In this document: in pieces, positions 46,386 through 57,589 of the stretch | How the letters are laid out: each line of letters starts with the position of its first letter | How positions within the stretch are numbered: position 1 is the first letter of the stretch | Origin: Bactericera cockerelli | Lineage: Eukaryota; Arthropoda; Insecta; Hemiptera; Triozidae | NCBI GenBank assembly: GCA_024516035.1 | Contig: CM044959.1 | Span: 21,852,741-21,916,740 of the forward strand | Reading direction: 5' to 3' | Length of the DNA stretch: 64,000 bases | Translations under genes and position numbers: made by a program | The notes under the pieces: generated by a model | The model's database searches: none | Seen by the model: only the letters and a program-made list of their open reading frames with translations | What the model was told of the DNA's origin: nothing

Positions 46386-47335
46386 AATTGTTTACTTCTC
46401 GATTAAAATTTGAAGGTTCCTTTTCACCTCTTAAGGCTTTAGTACCATTAAAACACCAGGATGAATGATAGAGAATTATCCACCTTCGCATCTGGTTAGA
46501 GTAATAAAGCTTCACGCCTGAAGTATTGTGCAGTCACCGGTAAGCTCAGGTAGGCTCATCGCCTTGCACAGTACTAATCGTTCGTGTTTTCGCGCTTAAT
46601 TACTCATCAACATTCCTGAGGCTTCAATATTGTTTTCAGTCATAGCAGTGCAATACAATGTCCTAGCAAGATTGCCCCGGGGGTCGAAATGATGAGATAC
46701 CGACCCCTCCCTTCCTATCAGCGGGTGCCATGTGTGATATGCTACTGAAAATCTGAAAATTGGGAAGGAAAGACGGAATGTTGTCCGTCATGAAATTTAA
46801 ATGAGAGGAATAACAAATAAATAATGCCATGCTTCTCGTTGATGTTACTATAGTATTTGCTATTTCACAGCTATGTCTTTCACAACAAAGTGTAGCCTGT
46901 GTAACTAGGAGCAAATCAGTTGTTCTGCAAAGCTCAAATTACCTTCAAAGGTGTAAACTTCAATGTTCATACATAATTTCAGTACTCGGTCTTATTCTTA
47001 TCATTATTGAGCATACAGTTAAAGTGCATCAAAATAGTTGCGCTAACCCTTTGTGTAGAAATAACGGGAAATTTCATATTTATAATTGGAATTGAAGAAA
47101 AAAAACCATTCGAAGTCATTTCACCAGGCGTTCCCACACTCCAAAGTATTCCACCTTACCTAGAACCGAGCCATTCAAGCACCAGTAAGCACAGCAATCA
47201 AGCACTGGCAATTTAAGCATCAGTTAGTCTAACAATATCAACTGGAATTCGCTAATTAATACCTGTCGTGGCGGTGAACTCCACAATAGTTTGTCAACAA
47301 TGTCTTCCCACTTCTCTCATGAGTACGAGAGCGGA
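46386..47335. other. No gene seen
   Basis: Nothing recognised. Confidence 0.4.
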
Positions 47336-47815
47336 GATAGAATGGTGATGGAGAAGTATAGGAGGAATAAGAAATATCAGTAGAAGAATAGCAGAAATAG
47401 GAAGAATATTCGAAGAAAGGGGAAGAAGGATAGGAGAAAGAGGAATAGGAACAGGAGATAGACGAAGAAGAGTAGGAGAAAGAGGAAGACGAATAGGAGA
47501 AAGAGGAAGAAGAATAGGAGAAATAGGAAGAAGAATAGGAGAAAGAGGAAGAAGAATAGGAGAAAGAGGTAGAATAATAGCAGAAATAGGAAGAAGAATC
47601 GAATAATGAGGAAGAAGAATCGAAGAGAGAGGAAGAAGAATAGAAGAGTAGGAGCAAGAGTAAGAAGAAGAGGAGAAAGAAGAAGAAGAAGTTTAAGATA
47701 AAAAGGAAGAAGAAGAATAGGAGAAATAGGAAGAAGAATAGGAGAAAGATGAATAAGAAGAATATGAGAAATATTATGAAGAATAATAAAATGAGGGAGG
47801 ATGGAGGAGGAGGAG
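47336..47815 (+). repeat. 21-bp GA-rich minisatellite
   Basis: Consensus unit GAAGAAGAATAGGAGAAAGA plus G, with many variants. The minus strand gives a spurious Ser/Tyr/Phe-rich frame with a seven-residue period. Confidence 0.8.
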
Positions 47816-48163
47816 ATAAAAAAACTGCCCACAGTTCTTTCTAGGAATTTGAATTGTGAATTGGTCGTCAGACCTACATACATAAATGTCTTCTTCAGTG
47901 GTCGAGGAAGATAAGTTAAAAAAAGAAAATGCACTGGGTTTGGATTCTTCTAATAAGGTTTTGTTAACAAAAATACAATTTTGGCAATAGTTGAACACCG
48001 TTTTGGATACCGTGCTGCATCGCTGAACTTTATCTGAAAGATTTGGCATTATCTTACTAATTGGAAATAAATAAGATCATACTAAATTAAGAATGAATGT
48101 GTACATAGTAGATAGGTATTTGAAAAATGTTAGATACGTGCTACAGTAATATACGAGTATAAA
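47816..48163. other. No gene seen
   Basis: Nothing recognised. Confidence 0.4.
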
Positions 48164-48389
48164 TGAATGGGTGAGTAGAAGAACATGTTATGTCAAAAAT
48201 TGACTTTTCAGGAGAGCAATACTACTACGAAACCATGCTGAAGGTTTCCTCCAATCAAAAATATTTTTTTCCATAGTTGTAGGGGGTATTTCTCCTTCAT
48301 ATTCAACGAGATGATAGAAAAGATACATGTTATTCTGCTAAAAAAATAATCGATTTTCAACATAGCATGTTCTTCTACTCACCCATTCA
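48164..48389. mobile_element. MITE with about 40-bp inverted termini (226 bp)
   Basis: Starts TGAATGGGTGAGTAGAAGAA and ends with its inverse; the pairing continues about 40 bp with four or so mismatches. The superfamily is unclear because the flanking duplication is ambiguous. Confidence 0.75.
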
Positions 48390-49625
48390 AATGTAGAATA
48401 AAAGTTTCGATGGCAAATCATAGGTCAGAACTGATTACCTAATCAAAAGGAATTATTAATTAGGTAATCCATACCCTTTGGTGATGCTGAATAACATCTT
48501 CCTAATAATCCCCTGACCTGTCCTTGTCAATGACTTCACTGAGTGACCGCTCTATACTGAAGAGGATAACTTTGAAGATTCCCAGGGAAGCAGTAGCTCA
48601 GGTTGGTATGTGAGGAATTTCGTTTTAATTATTTATAATTATTTAATTTTTAGCTCGTTGTCAACAGTTGGATTTCTGCGCAATAGAATCTACCACCGGG
48701 TTTTGAATATTAGCAGGTGATTTTGATCGAATCATTTGAGGGTATTTTTTGAATCATGATTTCAGGCAGGATTTCAATTATTGTTACTTTTAAAAACCTC
48801 ACTTTGGAACTTTGGAATCACCTTGGAAATTCATAAGGCCAACCTTGATTAGAAACATGGTCAGTTAAAGAAAGATGAATTATTTCCAAATCATTTCTCC
48901 ACCTCAGAACTCATATCTAACAAGTAATGTGCTGTTCCTTGTCAACATAAAAGATAGTCAAAATGGTGAGGAAACACATCAAGCGGAATGAACCCGCGCA
49001 ACTAATATTCACCGGTAAATTAATTGAAAACAATACTTTAGCAAGTGCTAAACCATTCTGTGGCTGGTGCTAAACAATAACACAATACAGTCAGTGCTAA
49101 ATTACACACCTCGCTCACACCACAATAGTCCAAGTGTATATTTAAGGGTTTCAAATGTCTGGAGATATAACTCACCATTGGAAAAGAACAGCCCAATAAT
49201 TATTGGACTCACATTCTCTAAGCAGAATTTTTAGGCCGGCGAACGATACCCAAATTAACCTGTGTACTACAAAGTGGAGAGATATGGTTGAAGGAAGAAA
49301 AAAATAAGTTTGGATTTTGAAAAATAAGGACTTTAAATTGTTGTAAGGAATTTTGATATTGTAAATCAAGAATATTTTACAAATGAGATTACCTTCTAAA
49401 TTTTGCAACAACCAATAATTTCTTGGTTTCTTGTATGTTTGTTTGCAACTACAGTTTGTATTGTATCGGAAACTAATTTAACTTCGGCGTTGTATCGTAG
49501 GTACTAACTCTTGTTTGATGTCCACTGAATGCCCAAAAACAATCATTTTTGAGGCTCTTGATTGTTTTTATGCGTACAGCTAAATATTTACATGGTTCTA
49601 ATTTGTTCTTTAAGGTAGCCTTTAA
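48390..49625. other. No gene seen
   Basis: Nothing recognised. Confidence 0.4.
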
Positions 49626-49627
49626 GG

Positions 49628-49704
49628 TCCAAGCCTCGTTGGATGTTGCTCAATTTTAGTAATCGAAAACTTGCGAGAACTATTCAATTAGCCATTAGCG
49701 CTGG
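49628..49704 (-). repeat. Older, degenerate 5S-rRNA-derived SINE head
   Basis: The minus strand reads CCAGCGCTAATGGC ... 'aaattgagcaacatccaacgaggcttgga', the 5S pattern with many changes. A younger 5S-SINE is inserted at its 5' end. Confidence 0.6.
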
Positions 49705-49705
49705 T

Positions 49706-49710
<5 letters not shown>

Positions 49711-49740
<30 letters not shown>

Positions 49741-49988
49741 TGGGGTTTAACGTCGCTTTCAACTGCCATGGTCATATCACGACGGGGGTTTTACCCTCCA
49801 TTCGCAGGAAACTCATAAACCTGCTACTCACATTGACCTCACCCAGCCTGAGTGGGGCCGGGAAAAGCCAGCGTCACGAGAATTAGAATTTGAATGGTCA
49901 CCCATCCAAGTCTTAACCTCGCTGGATGTCGCTTAACTTCGGTGTTCTGAAGGGAACCGGTGTATTCAACATGCCATCGACGCTGGCT
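49711..49988 (-). repeat. 5S rRNA-derived SINE, full length, perfect TSD, poly-A tail
   Basis: GCTGGTAATTT flanks it at 49700-49710 and 49989-49999. The minus strand begins AGCCAGCGTCGATGGCATGT and follows 5S rRNA for about 120 bp, including AAGTTAAGCGACATCCAGCG and 'gacttggatgggtgacc' (positions 49988-49867), which hold the internal 5S promoter region. The body then carries GGAGGGTAAAACCCCCGTC, identical to the tRNA-headed S5 SINE, and ends in a run of about 28 A. Long A-tail and perfect TSD indicate recent insertion. Confidence 0.92.
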
Positions 49989-50034
49989 GCTGGTAATTTA
50001 TGGTTTTACTAATAATGGTAGGACCGTTAAGAAA

Positions 50035-50110
50035 CAGCCTAGTGGCTCAGACGACGCGCCTGTTTGGTCTGCTTCTGAACTCTTTGGTCGTAGGTTCGAT
50101 ACCCACGCTG
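50035..50110 (+). repeat. tRNA-like SINE head, split by a transposon
   Basis: A box 'agtggctcagacgacgcg' and B box TAGGTTCGATACCCACGCTG. The body resumes after the transposon at 51316 ('gctggataaatatttgtggc'). Confidence 0.7.
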
Positions 50111-51310
50111 CACAGTGGGGCAAAATTGAAATTTAGCCGGCCAAAAGTGAAAAAACTAAATTGAAGAATTTTGGGTCAAAATATTTTTTTATTTATGTAA
50201 AACAATATTCTGCATCAGTTGAAACCAAAAATAGTCCTTTGAAACACTTGGATTTGGCTATGTAAATTTTCAAAGTCAGCAGTTCTGGTTTGATGACGGG
50301 CAAATATATTTATCGCCGGTTTCTTTTCAAAATTGTTTGAGTCATAGTGCGTTAGCTGATTGTTTGGGATTTAAAATTACCATGAATTCTTCAACTTCAG
50401 GTAATACTTATGTCAGATATATATTAAAAAAAAATTCATATATAAGTGATCCTTGACTTTCAACTCCCTAAAGATGGGTCTTCAAAAAAATTATAATTTC
50501 GAGTGTTTTTCAGAAAGAAAGGCAATTTTGTTTATGTTGGGGGTAAAGAGGGGCGATACCTTTTTGTGATTGAGAAAGCTGAAGTATTGTTCTATTAGAT
50601 TTTTGACTATTTAGCTGCTAGATTTTGCTCCATTTTGAAATAACAGCTCTAGAAAAGGAGTCCTCCTGGTAGGATTGAACAACTCAAGTCCATGATTTAG
50701 ACTCTAACTTTTTTGCCGCTTATTATTTTGAAATATAAATAATAAAATGTACTACAGTAGTATGAAAGTTTCTTTGGAATTATTTTTTTGCCTGTTAGGA
50801 CCATCCAGGACCCACCAAAAAAGGCAAATTTATCTGTATATGATATTTATTTTTGCTTTCGAGATCCTACACGTAAGAGTAAGACCGACACAAAACCAAA
50901 GTTGTTCAGGAGGTCATGAAACGTGCAGTAATATGAAAAAATTGAAATCGGAGCAAAAAAACATTTTTTTTTACAAAAATGAACACAATACTTAAGATTT
51001 CTGATATTAGAAATTTCTCGGAAGTAGAATATCGAGATAGGTATTAATAATATAATATCATAACGAAATTCGCTTGGTAATAAAGTAAAAATTGGATGAA
51101 AAAATTATAAAACCTAGAAAGGGTTCAGTAGGTATTTAAATAAAAATTTCGGCCGGGTATCGAACCTGGGAAAACCGTTATGTAATTTTACTTTGTTAAT
51201 TGTAGGTACATTTGAAAGAGAAAAAAATTGGAACATAATAAATGGATCAGACGAATCAGTCATGTTCATTCAACGAGTGTCCAGCTAAAACTGTGATTTG
51301 CCCCACTGTG
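50111..51310. mobile_element. Non-autonomous Transib-like element (1200 bp) with RSS-heptamer ends
   Basis: Both ends read CACAGTGGGGCAAA, and the inverted termini continue imperfectly for about 30 bp (TTTAGC shared). A 5-bp direct repeat CGCTG flanks it (50106-50110 and 51311-51315). CACAGTG ends with 5-bp GC-rich target duplications are the hallmark of Transib, the superfamily related to RAG1, whose signal heptamer is CACAGTG. No transposase frame is present; the frame at 50747-50995 is unrecognised. It holds at 50943-51180 a repeat shared with 7.2 kb. Confidence 0.7.
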
Positions 51311-51315
51311 CGCTG

Positions 51316-52035
51316 GCTGGATAAATATTTGTGGCAAAACATCTGTGCCTTGCTGCTGTCTCATTACTCTCATCTTTATCTATTTTATTGAGGAATGATA
51401 TGACCTCTGCAGAGGGATATAATTCTCTAGCCCTTCAAAAGCAAATAAAAAGTTAAAAGGGTTAACTCTAATTTCACTTTATCACAGTCGGCAAGACTAC
51501 ACATTAGGGCTATTCAAAATAATCAAAATAGCACCACACAAAATTAATGCTACCAAATAATTTACCGACAAGTTTATGAAAGCTCACTAACTTTCCGGTA
51601 CACATGGGTGTTATTATCCTAAATCTAGAGATGTAAATTCCAAATCCTTTATTATAGGTTCTGTAGGAACAGTGTAACTGTGTTTTAATCTGAAAATAAA
51701 ATGAATTGAGAAAAATATTTGCCTAAATATCATCATATTTATACCAAGTGCTTTGTATTTTCCATCTTTCCCTGTTGTGGTTAAGAAGTTATTAAGTGGT
51801 TCCAACTCCCATTAAACCCAAGTTCCCCAGTTTATCAGCGAATAGCTCTATGATACGCTGGTGCTTAACATTTAGGTCGGCATTCAATAATCTGATTAAG
51901 AAAGATGATATGTTTCTAACATAATAAAGCTATCAAATTTCAAGAAATATTTTCACTAGTGAAAATTAAACACAACTCGACACAGTACACCACACACGGA
52001 CACTTAAGGAGCCTAGAAATTACTTTTGGGCTTTT
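51316..52035. other. Rest of interrupted SINE, then no gene
   Basis: The first 60 or so bases continue the SINE split by the Transib-like element. The remainder shows nothing recognisable. Confidence 0.4.
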
Positions 52036-52039
52036 TATT

Positions 52040-52290
52040 AATTACAGAGGTTAATTAATTCCCCATCAATCCTGCCACCAACATGACAACTATCGCATGG
52101 ACACGGGGAATTAAGTATTATAAAGATTTATCTATTTAGAACCTCTGTTATTAGCGGATGTGCCAAAGTTACCCCAACCCCAATTACCAGTGGATGTATA
52201 TAAAAGCCACGATCACCTCCGGTTTGTGCTCTCCAATTAATTGCACTTAATGATTGATCCAGCAGCAGAAGAATAAGTGGCAAATTTATG
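52040..52290. promoter_or_regulatory. Possible enhancer or promoter rich in homeodomain sites
   Basis: Non-repetitive. Contains TATTAATTACAG, GGTTAATTAATTCC and CCAATTAATTGCACTTAATG, and a TATAAAAG box at about 52199-52206. No strong initiator or ORF follows the TATA box. Confidence 0.3.
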
Positions 52291-53293
52291 CAGGAATGGC
52301 CATCTATTAGTCAGTTAGCACGATGAAAAAGACTGAATTGGAATGCAGTGTGCAATTATCCCGGGTCTAATAACTTTGCAATTGCATCTGATTTGATATC
52401 GTGTACGATTAACATTCATTTATTACAATAGTAAATACATAGTGTAGATAAATAATATACTAAACGCTATATGTATAGCACACTTTCCCCTTCACCCCCT
52501 TAATCTGAACATGCTGATCAGACTGATCCTACAGATCAACTTGTTTCCCATAAGTAAATAAGCTAAAAGTAAATATATTATGATATTCTGGATACATTAT
52601 GGTACTAACCATTATTAAAATATCATCAATGTATTACCATTATTATTATTATCTACTGAATATATTAGAACGTAAAACAAAATACCTATAAGCATGGTGA
52701 CCATCAGATATTCCTGTTTCTTTTATAGGACAGATTCTGATTGATAAATAATCAAGTTAATTGATTTATGTATTAATAAAATACAGACAAGCGAAATTTA
52801 AATGACCAGAAAGTTAACCAACTTGATTTTGATGAATAAATTTAAAAATAATAATTTAATAAATATTAAACATTTTAGCAGATTATTTTATTCATTTTCC
52901 TTTGCTGTTTGACAATTTCAAGTAAAATGATAAAAAAGGATTTTGATTTAGTATGGTGCAGAGTGAATGTATGAACAACCTTTTAAAAATAAATACAGTT
53001 CCATATAGCGTATTTTTTAAGCCGAACAGAACTAGTCCCTATTGAAAATTCCTGAAACCATTGACTTCTGATAATGCAGGACAAAATCTAAAAGATCAGA
53101 AATATTATCTGATGTACTTGAGCCGGCCAAAGAAACCAAACCCCCCTGAGTAGTAGCCGGAATAGCATCAGCCAACGCCAGGGTCCCACAAAGCTGTCGG
53201 TCCTAAAATTGACCCAAATTTTAATTTCTTACGTTTTATACATCTTAAAGTCTTGCATTAGGGGATTAGGTCTTTCGAGAAGCGAGGAAGTAA
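52291..53293. other. No gene seen
   Basis: AT-rich; a GC-richer patch at 53120-53205 is not recognised. Confidence 0.4.
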
Positions 53294-53500
53294 GTCTGTC
53301 TCGGTAGCTCAGTGGTAAATGCGGCACTCTGTGAATCCAGAGATTCCAGAGGTCGCGGGTTCGAAACGAAGCCGGGACATGACAATATATCCTCCTATTT
53401 GGGATTTTTAAAACTTAATACGTCTTGGGCTTACTGCTGGAATAATGGGATTTAATAATCACTAATCGGACAGTATAAATAAGGCGATATTATTATTATT
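53294..53500 (+). repeat. tRNA-derived SINE, family S8, fullest copy
   Basis: A box CTCGGTAGCTCAGTGGTAAA, B box GCGGGTTCGAAACGAAGC, body 'cttgggcttactgctggaat', tail with TATTATTATT. Fragments of the family lie at 10736, 15640 and 54971. Confidence 0.8.
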
Positions 53501-53620
53501 CACAGTAAGAAAAATGTCATTTTTTCAATGCGTGGGAAAGACCATTTTAAAGTATAGTAAACTAAATTTTACTCAAGTTTTTTCCCCACCCAGTAGTTAG
53601 CTTTCTAGAATAGCCTGTTC

Positions 53621-53821
53621 TTGTTTGTCAAGAGCTTTCATCACGCTCTCCGTCATTCCAAAAGTTATAATTATAGACGTACCGCGGCCGTCAAGAAATT
53701 AGAGGAACTCCGAGATATTTTAATTGCACTCTGGCTTGGAACGGCGTGTCATAAAAAAGTCGTATGCAAAGAGTCGCTCCTTAAATCATTCAATAAAAAA
53801 CCACCGGCGTACTGTTCGTAG
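53621..53821 (+). CDS. Unrecognised exon-like ORF
   Basis: Open from a TTG at 53621 to TAG at 53819-53821, with no ATG near the start, preceded by a CTTTCTAG acceptor-like word at about 53610. The peptide (including RRTAAVKKLEELRDILIALW and CHKKVVCKESLLK) has mixed composition with balanced charge, unlike the repeat shadows. No family recognised. AATAAA occurs just after the stop. It could be a terminal exon, a decayed transposon piece or chance. Confidence 0.2.
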   Translation: MFVKSFHHALRHSKSYNYRRTAAVKKLEELRDILIALWLGTACHKKVVCKESLLKSFNKKPPAYCS

Positions 53822-54054
53822 CAAATAAATAAAAAGTTTGAGTAGGAGGCTGAAATGGCCGATGCCGACTGACGCAAAATTGTATAAATATTTATATTAT
53901 TATTAATTCATATGCAGCGATCAATTATCGGCAGTAAAAATATATGTAAATACCTCTTTAAGAACGTCTCTACATGCAATAATTGTTGATTAAGTTTTGA
54001 TATTGGCATACTGCACAGGGCTCCCTCCCATGTAGCAAATTCTCCACGACGCAC
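53822..54054. other. No gene seen
   Basis: Nothing recognised. Confidence 0.4.
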
Positions 54055-54266
54055 TGTGATGGTAGACAGGACGGGGTTTTTCTCTCCATTCGCTGGATTG
54101 TACCAGCTACCCACATTCACCTCACCGAGCCTGGGTAGGCGGAATTGCCAGCCTCACATGTTCGAGGGGACACGAATTTTGTGCGAAAGTCTGCTCCAAC
54201 CGGAATCGAACTCAGGATCTTTGGACTACGGGCAGTAGTCACAACCGTTACGACAGGAGGCTGGCG
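54055..54266 (-). repeat. tRNA-headed SINE, family S5, second copy
   Basis: Shares GACTACGGGCAGTAGTCACA, ACCAGCTACCCACATT and the 'gacggggttttt / tccattcgctgg' body with 22412-22766. Lacks the 3' end; no TSD found. Confidence 0.8.
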
Positions 54267-54442
54267 TAATATAAAGTTCATTTGTCTGTTCATCCTTCTT
54301 GTATCAGAAGGTGTATGAAAGCATGAAAATAATTACTCTCAAATTGATCCTTACATTATTTGTAGTTGTAAGTACCTACTAACTGTATCAAGGTAGCTTT
54401 TTAAATACAAAAACAAGTAGCTCTATGAATACTTTTTTTAAA

Positions 54443-54586
54443 ACCGACCTACCTTGTTGATAAGGCGGCGGACTTGTAACCTAAAGGTCGGTGATTCGAG
54501 TCCTGGTTTTTGCGAGGATTTAGTAAAGCCAGTTTGAGTAGTTGTGATATCACGAAAGAGAATAAAACAAATAATATGATAACTAA
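54443..54586 (+). repeat. SINE family S3
   Basis: GTTGATAAGGCGGCGGACTT head, B box GTGATTCGAGTCCTG, GTTGTGATATCACG body, 'aatatgataact' tail. Confidence 0.8.
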
Positions 54587-54970
54587 CTTAAACTTACTTA
54601 TTTATTAAGAACTGTATTTTAAAGTCCCTGCTTCCTTAGCTTTCTAGCGAGAGAGAAAGAAAAGTGCCTCATTCAACACACCTCTCTGTCTCTCTAATAT
54701 TATTTGTCTAGTCTTTAGACTTTGACTCGACTGTAGATCTACACCTTTCTAACAGATTAACCTTATGATTGACGTTTCTAAATTCAGCCATAAGTCTACA
54801 AAGCTGTTTCCTATAACCTACTTTAATACCAGGTTCAAGGTATTACTTTGTTTTTGCAAATTCTTTTAGTATTTTGCGGACACAACGCACGAAGGCAGTA
54901 GGCATACTCTGAGACAGGAATGTGAGAAACTTTGTAGATCAAAGTTCTTCATACTCTCTAGAAAAAAGGG

Positions 54971-55096
54971 CACAATATCCTCCTATTACAGAGTTGACCA
55001 TATAATAAAAAATAACAAGTCTTGGGCTTACTATTGAAATAATGGAACTTATTAGTCCTGATCGGACACTATAAATAAGGCATTATTATTTTTTTA
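54971..55096 (+). repeat. SINE family S8, head missing
   Basis: 'cacaatatcctcctatta' and AACAAGTCTTGGGCTTACT follow the S8 body; the tail is a T/A run. Confidence 0.7.
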
Positions 55097-55414
55097 TTAA
55101 TCTCTAGGAAATATTTTTTCTGCTCTTAGAAATTAAAATGTGAATAACTAAATGTATCGTAAAAGCTGCCCACCGGGTGTGAAAGGGTTAATATGGAGTG
55201 ATTATTCAACAATGAGAAGATGACCTGGAGGTGTGAACACGAGGCTCGGCCACCAGAGAGGCGACCTGGCTGGGAATTAACCCGAGGATGAATTAAACAT
55301 TAAATCAAACATCATGTTTATGAAAATCAATAAAAAGCCTTTCCTACATTATTATAAGTTATGCTAACCCTTTGAGAGACCTGGGTAACGAAATATCCGA
55401 AGGTGTAACAATAA
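55097..55414. other. No gene seen
   Basis: A GC-richer segment at 55215-55290 with a CTCF-like but mis-spaced motif. Nothing firm. Confidence 0.35.
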
Positions 55415-55663
55415 GGGCCGTATTATGAAACAGGATTAGTAAATCTAAGCCGACCCTTAGATTTTATCAGGTGACCGATAGGTATTCTAAAATAAGATTT
55501 TCTGGCACGAAAGCTAGCCACAGCTCCGTTACGCCACAGAAGTACGAGTAATATACAGCTACAAAGCTGGGCTTAGATATGGCCTCTACAGTTGTTGTCA
55601 AGGTGAAAGTTAGGGGTAATGTGTCCACTAGTATTAACAAAATCCTGTTTCATAATGTAGGCC
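55415..55663. mobile_element. PIF/Harbinger-type MITE (249 bp)
   Basis: Inverted termini GGGCCGTATTATGAAACAGG and, from the right, GGCCTACATTATGAAACAGG. TAA duplications flank it (55412-55414, 55664-55666), the three-base TWA target typical of PIF/Harbinger. Confidence 0.8.
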
Positions 55664-57127
55664 TAAGATTCAGGAGTGTCAAGAACAATCGGGTTTTAAT
55701 AATTCATTACTGTTTTGTCGAAAAATATAGATTTTCAAAAAAATAATAATAAATGGTTGATTCCCGCCAAACCCTTGTCTTGATGTTGCACACGGTCCCT
55801 AGTTATACCAAAATAGTTGGCTTGCTCGTGGGCACTTTTGTTCATTATTATAAGGATCAATTTCCATACTCTGCCTGCTATTGAAAGACCCCACATCCAA
55901 CTGCCTTGAACATTGAGTAAAGTTCATCCCCGCTAATCTTAGTTTATAATTTTATTATTATGATTCATAATATTTTGCACTCATACTGACGAAAAACGTT
56001 ATTCTTTTCTTGGTTATTATATAGTTGAATAACTCAATTGCTTTAAGTTAACTTAGAATCAGGCTCTCGACAGAGTTTTACAACTGGAGGACAGGTAGAA
56101 GGCTTATTAACATGAAGAATGGCAGTTACTTTAATTTTATATTTTACTTCAGATAAATTCAATATAGAAATCGGAAGATTTACAGTGTGTTTGTGCTAAA
56201 CGCTGCTCCGACAGGTTAGAATATGATTCTAAAGTTAGCTTTCACGTCCTGCACAATTCTCACATCAAGTATGGCAATGTGTACTTTAAATTTATTATTT
56301 TACTCAGATAGATTTCTATATATAGAAATTAGTAGTTTACAGTGATTAAATTGTCTAGAACCTGAAACCACAGAATTAAAATATACTATTCTTAAAAAGT
56401 TAATTAAGATTTACGTTTTTGACTAACTTCAAAATTTAATCTAATATAATGTGAAATCTAGCAGCAGATTCTAATTGAGTATGTTATCTATGATAGAATT
56501 CGCTATCGTTCTAAATAAATAAATAGTATATTACTATTCAAAAGGGTAAATTAAATTTACGTTTTTCGACTGAAAACGCTTGAATAAATTTTATTGATAC
56601 TTATATAAATTATTAAATCATGAAGGCAAATGTTAATTACTACGGTACCTTTGTTATAAAAAAACCTTAAATAAGTATACATTATGATTCTTAATTTCTT
56701 TGTAAAGATTGGGAAAACTGTGAAGTGGTATTATATCAAGAATGTTAGTCTACCTGTGTTATAACCCTGTTTTAGTTTTATCATTCTAATTGAGAAAATA
56801 TAAAATTTTACTACAAGGATTATTAATTATGACGTTATAAGTTCTTCATATTTACATACAAGACAAGTGTCTCTTGTGGCTCAGAGCAAATCACATAAAA
56901 GGTCAACGGAATGCCACCTCATTAGTCACGGTAAGTCTTTTTTGAGAATGTTGCAAAAACTACTTCTTGTCATCAGAGTTTTAAAAGGAGTAAGAATATC
57001 AGCACACGACTTTTCATTGCCACTACCTGTTTTTTAATTATTAAGAAATCGGTCATTTATCCTGAATCATATGAAGATTTCAGTCTCATACCTGCAGAAT
57101 CAACAAGTATTCTTACTATTTTGCAGT
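55664..57127. other. No gene seen
   Basis: AT-rich, nothing recognised. Confidence 0.4.
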
Positions 57128-57182
57128 CATGATCATTTGATCATGTCAAGCTTTTATTAGACAGTTCTAATAAAAGCTTGAC
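57128..57182. repeat. Two overlapping perfect palindromes
   Basis: CATGATCATTTGATCATG (57128-57145), then a 17-bp stem with CAGT loop starting GTCAAGCTTTTATTAGA (57145-57182). They share one base. Confidence 0.85.
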
Positions 57183-57589
57183 TTCTACATCTTTATGTGA
57201 AAATTAAAATTAAAATATTTTTCTCTCTGGATTCTCATTGTTTTGAACTCACAATCTTTGGATCAAAGCACACACAGGTTCACCTCTTAATTAGGGAGGT
57301 CAGGATGTTTTTTTCATACAGTTTTCTGTTACCTTTGAAGTTTTTTTAATGTTTTGATGAATCATATATTATGAACAAAAAGCTGTAATCAATTGCTTCC
57401 ATATCAAGTTGGTACACCTCATTTCTCAAATTTTATCTATGAAAACGAGTGCTTTCCTAGTTGAGGATATTAGGTACTCATATTGTATTTTTAAAACACC
57501 AATTTTGAAAGGGAAATGATCAGATCCACCCGTATTTCGCCTTTTTTTTCAAAAATATTTCTTCATATTTATTGCGGCGTATGATAAAC
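57183..57589. other. No gene seen
   Basis: Nothing recognised. Confidence 0.4.

Noticed and set aside
47256..47934. Ser/Tyr- and Leu/Phe-rich frames on the minus strand
   Set aside because: They follow the 21-bp GA repeat; the seven-residue period mirrors the DNA unit.
55240..55262. CTCF site (CCACCAGAGAGGCG)
   Set aside because: One extra base in the core spacing compared with the CTCF consensus.
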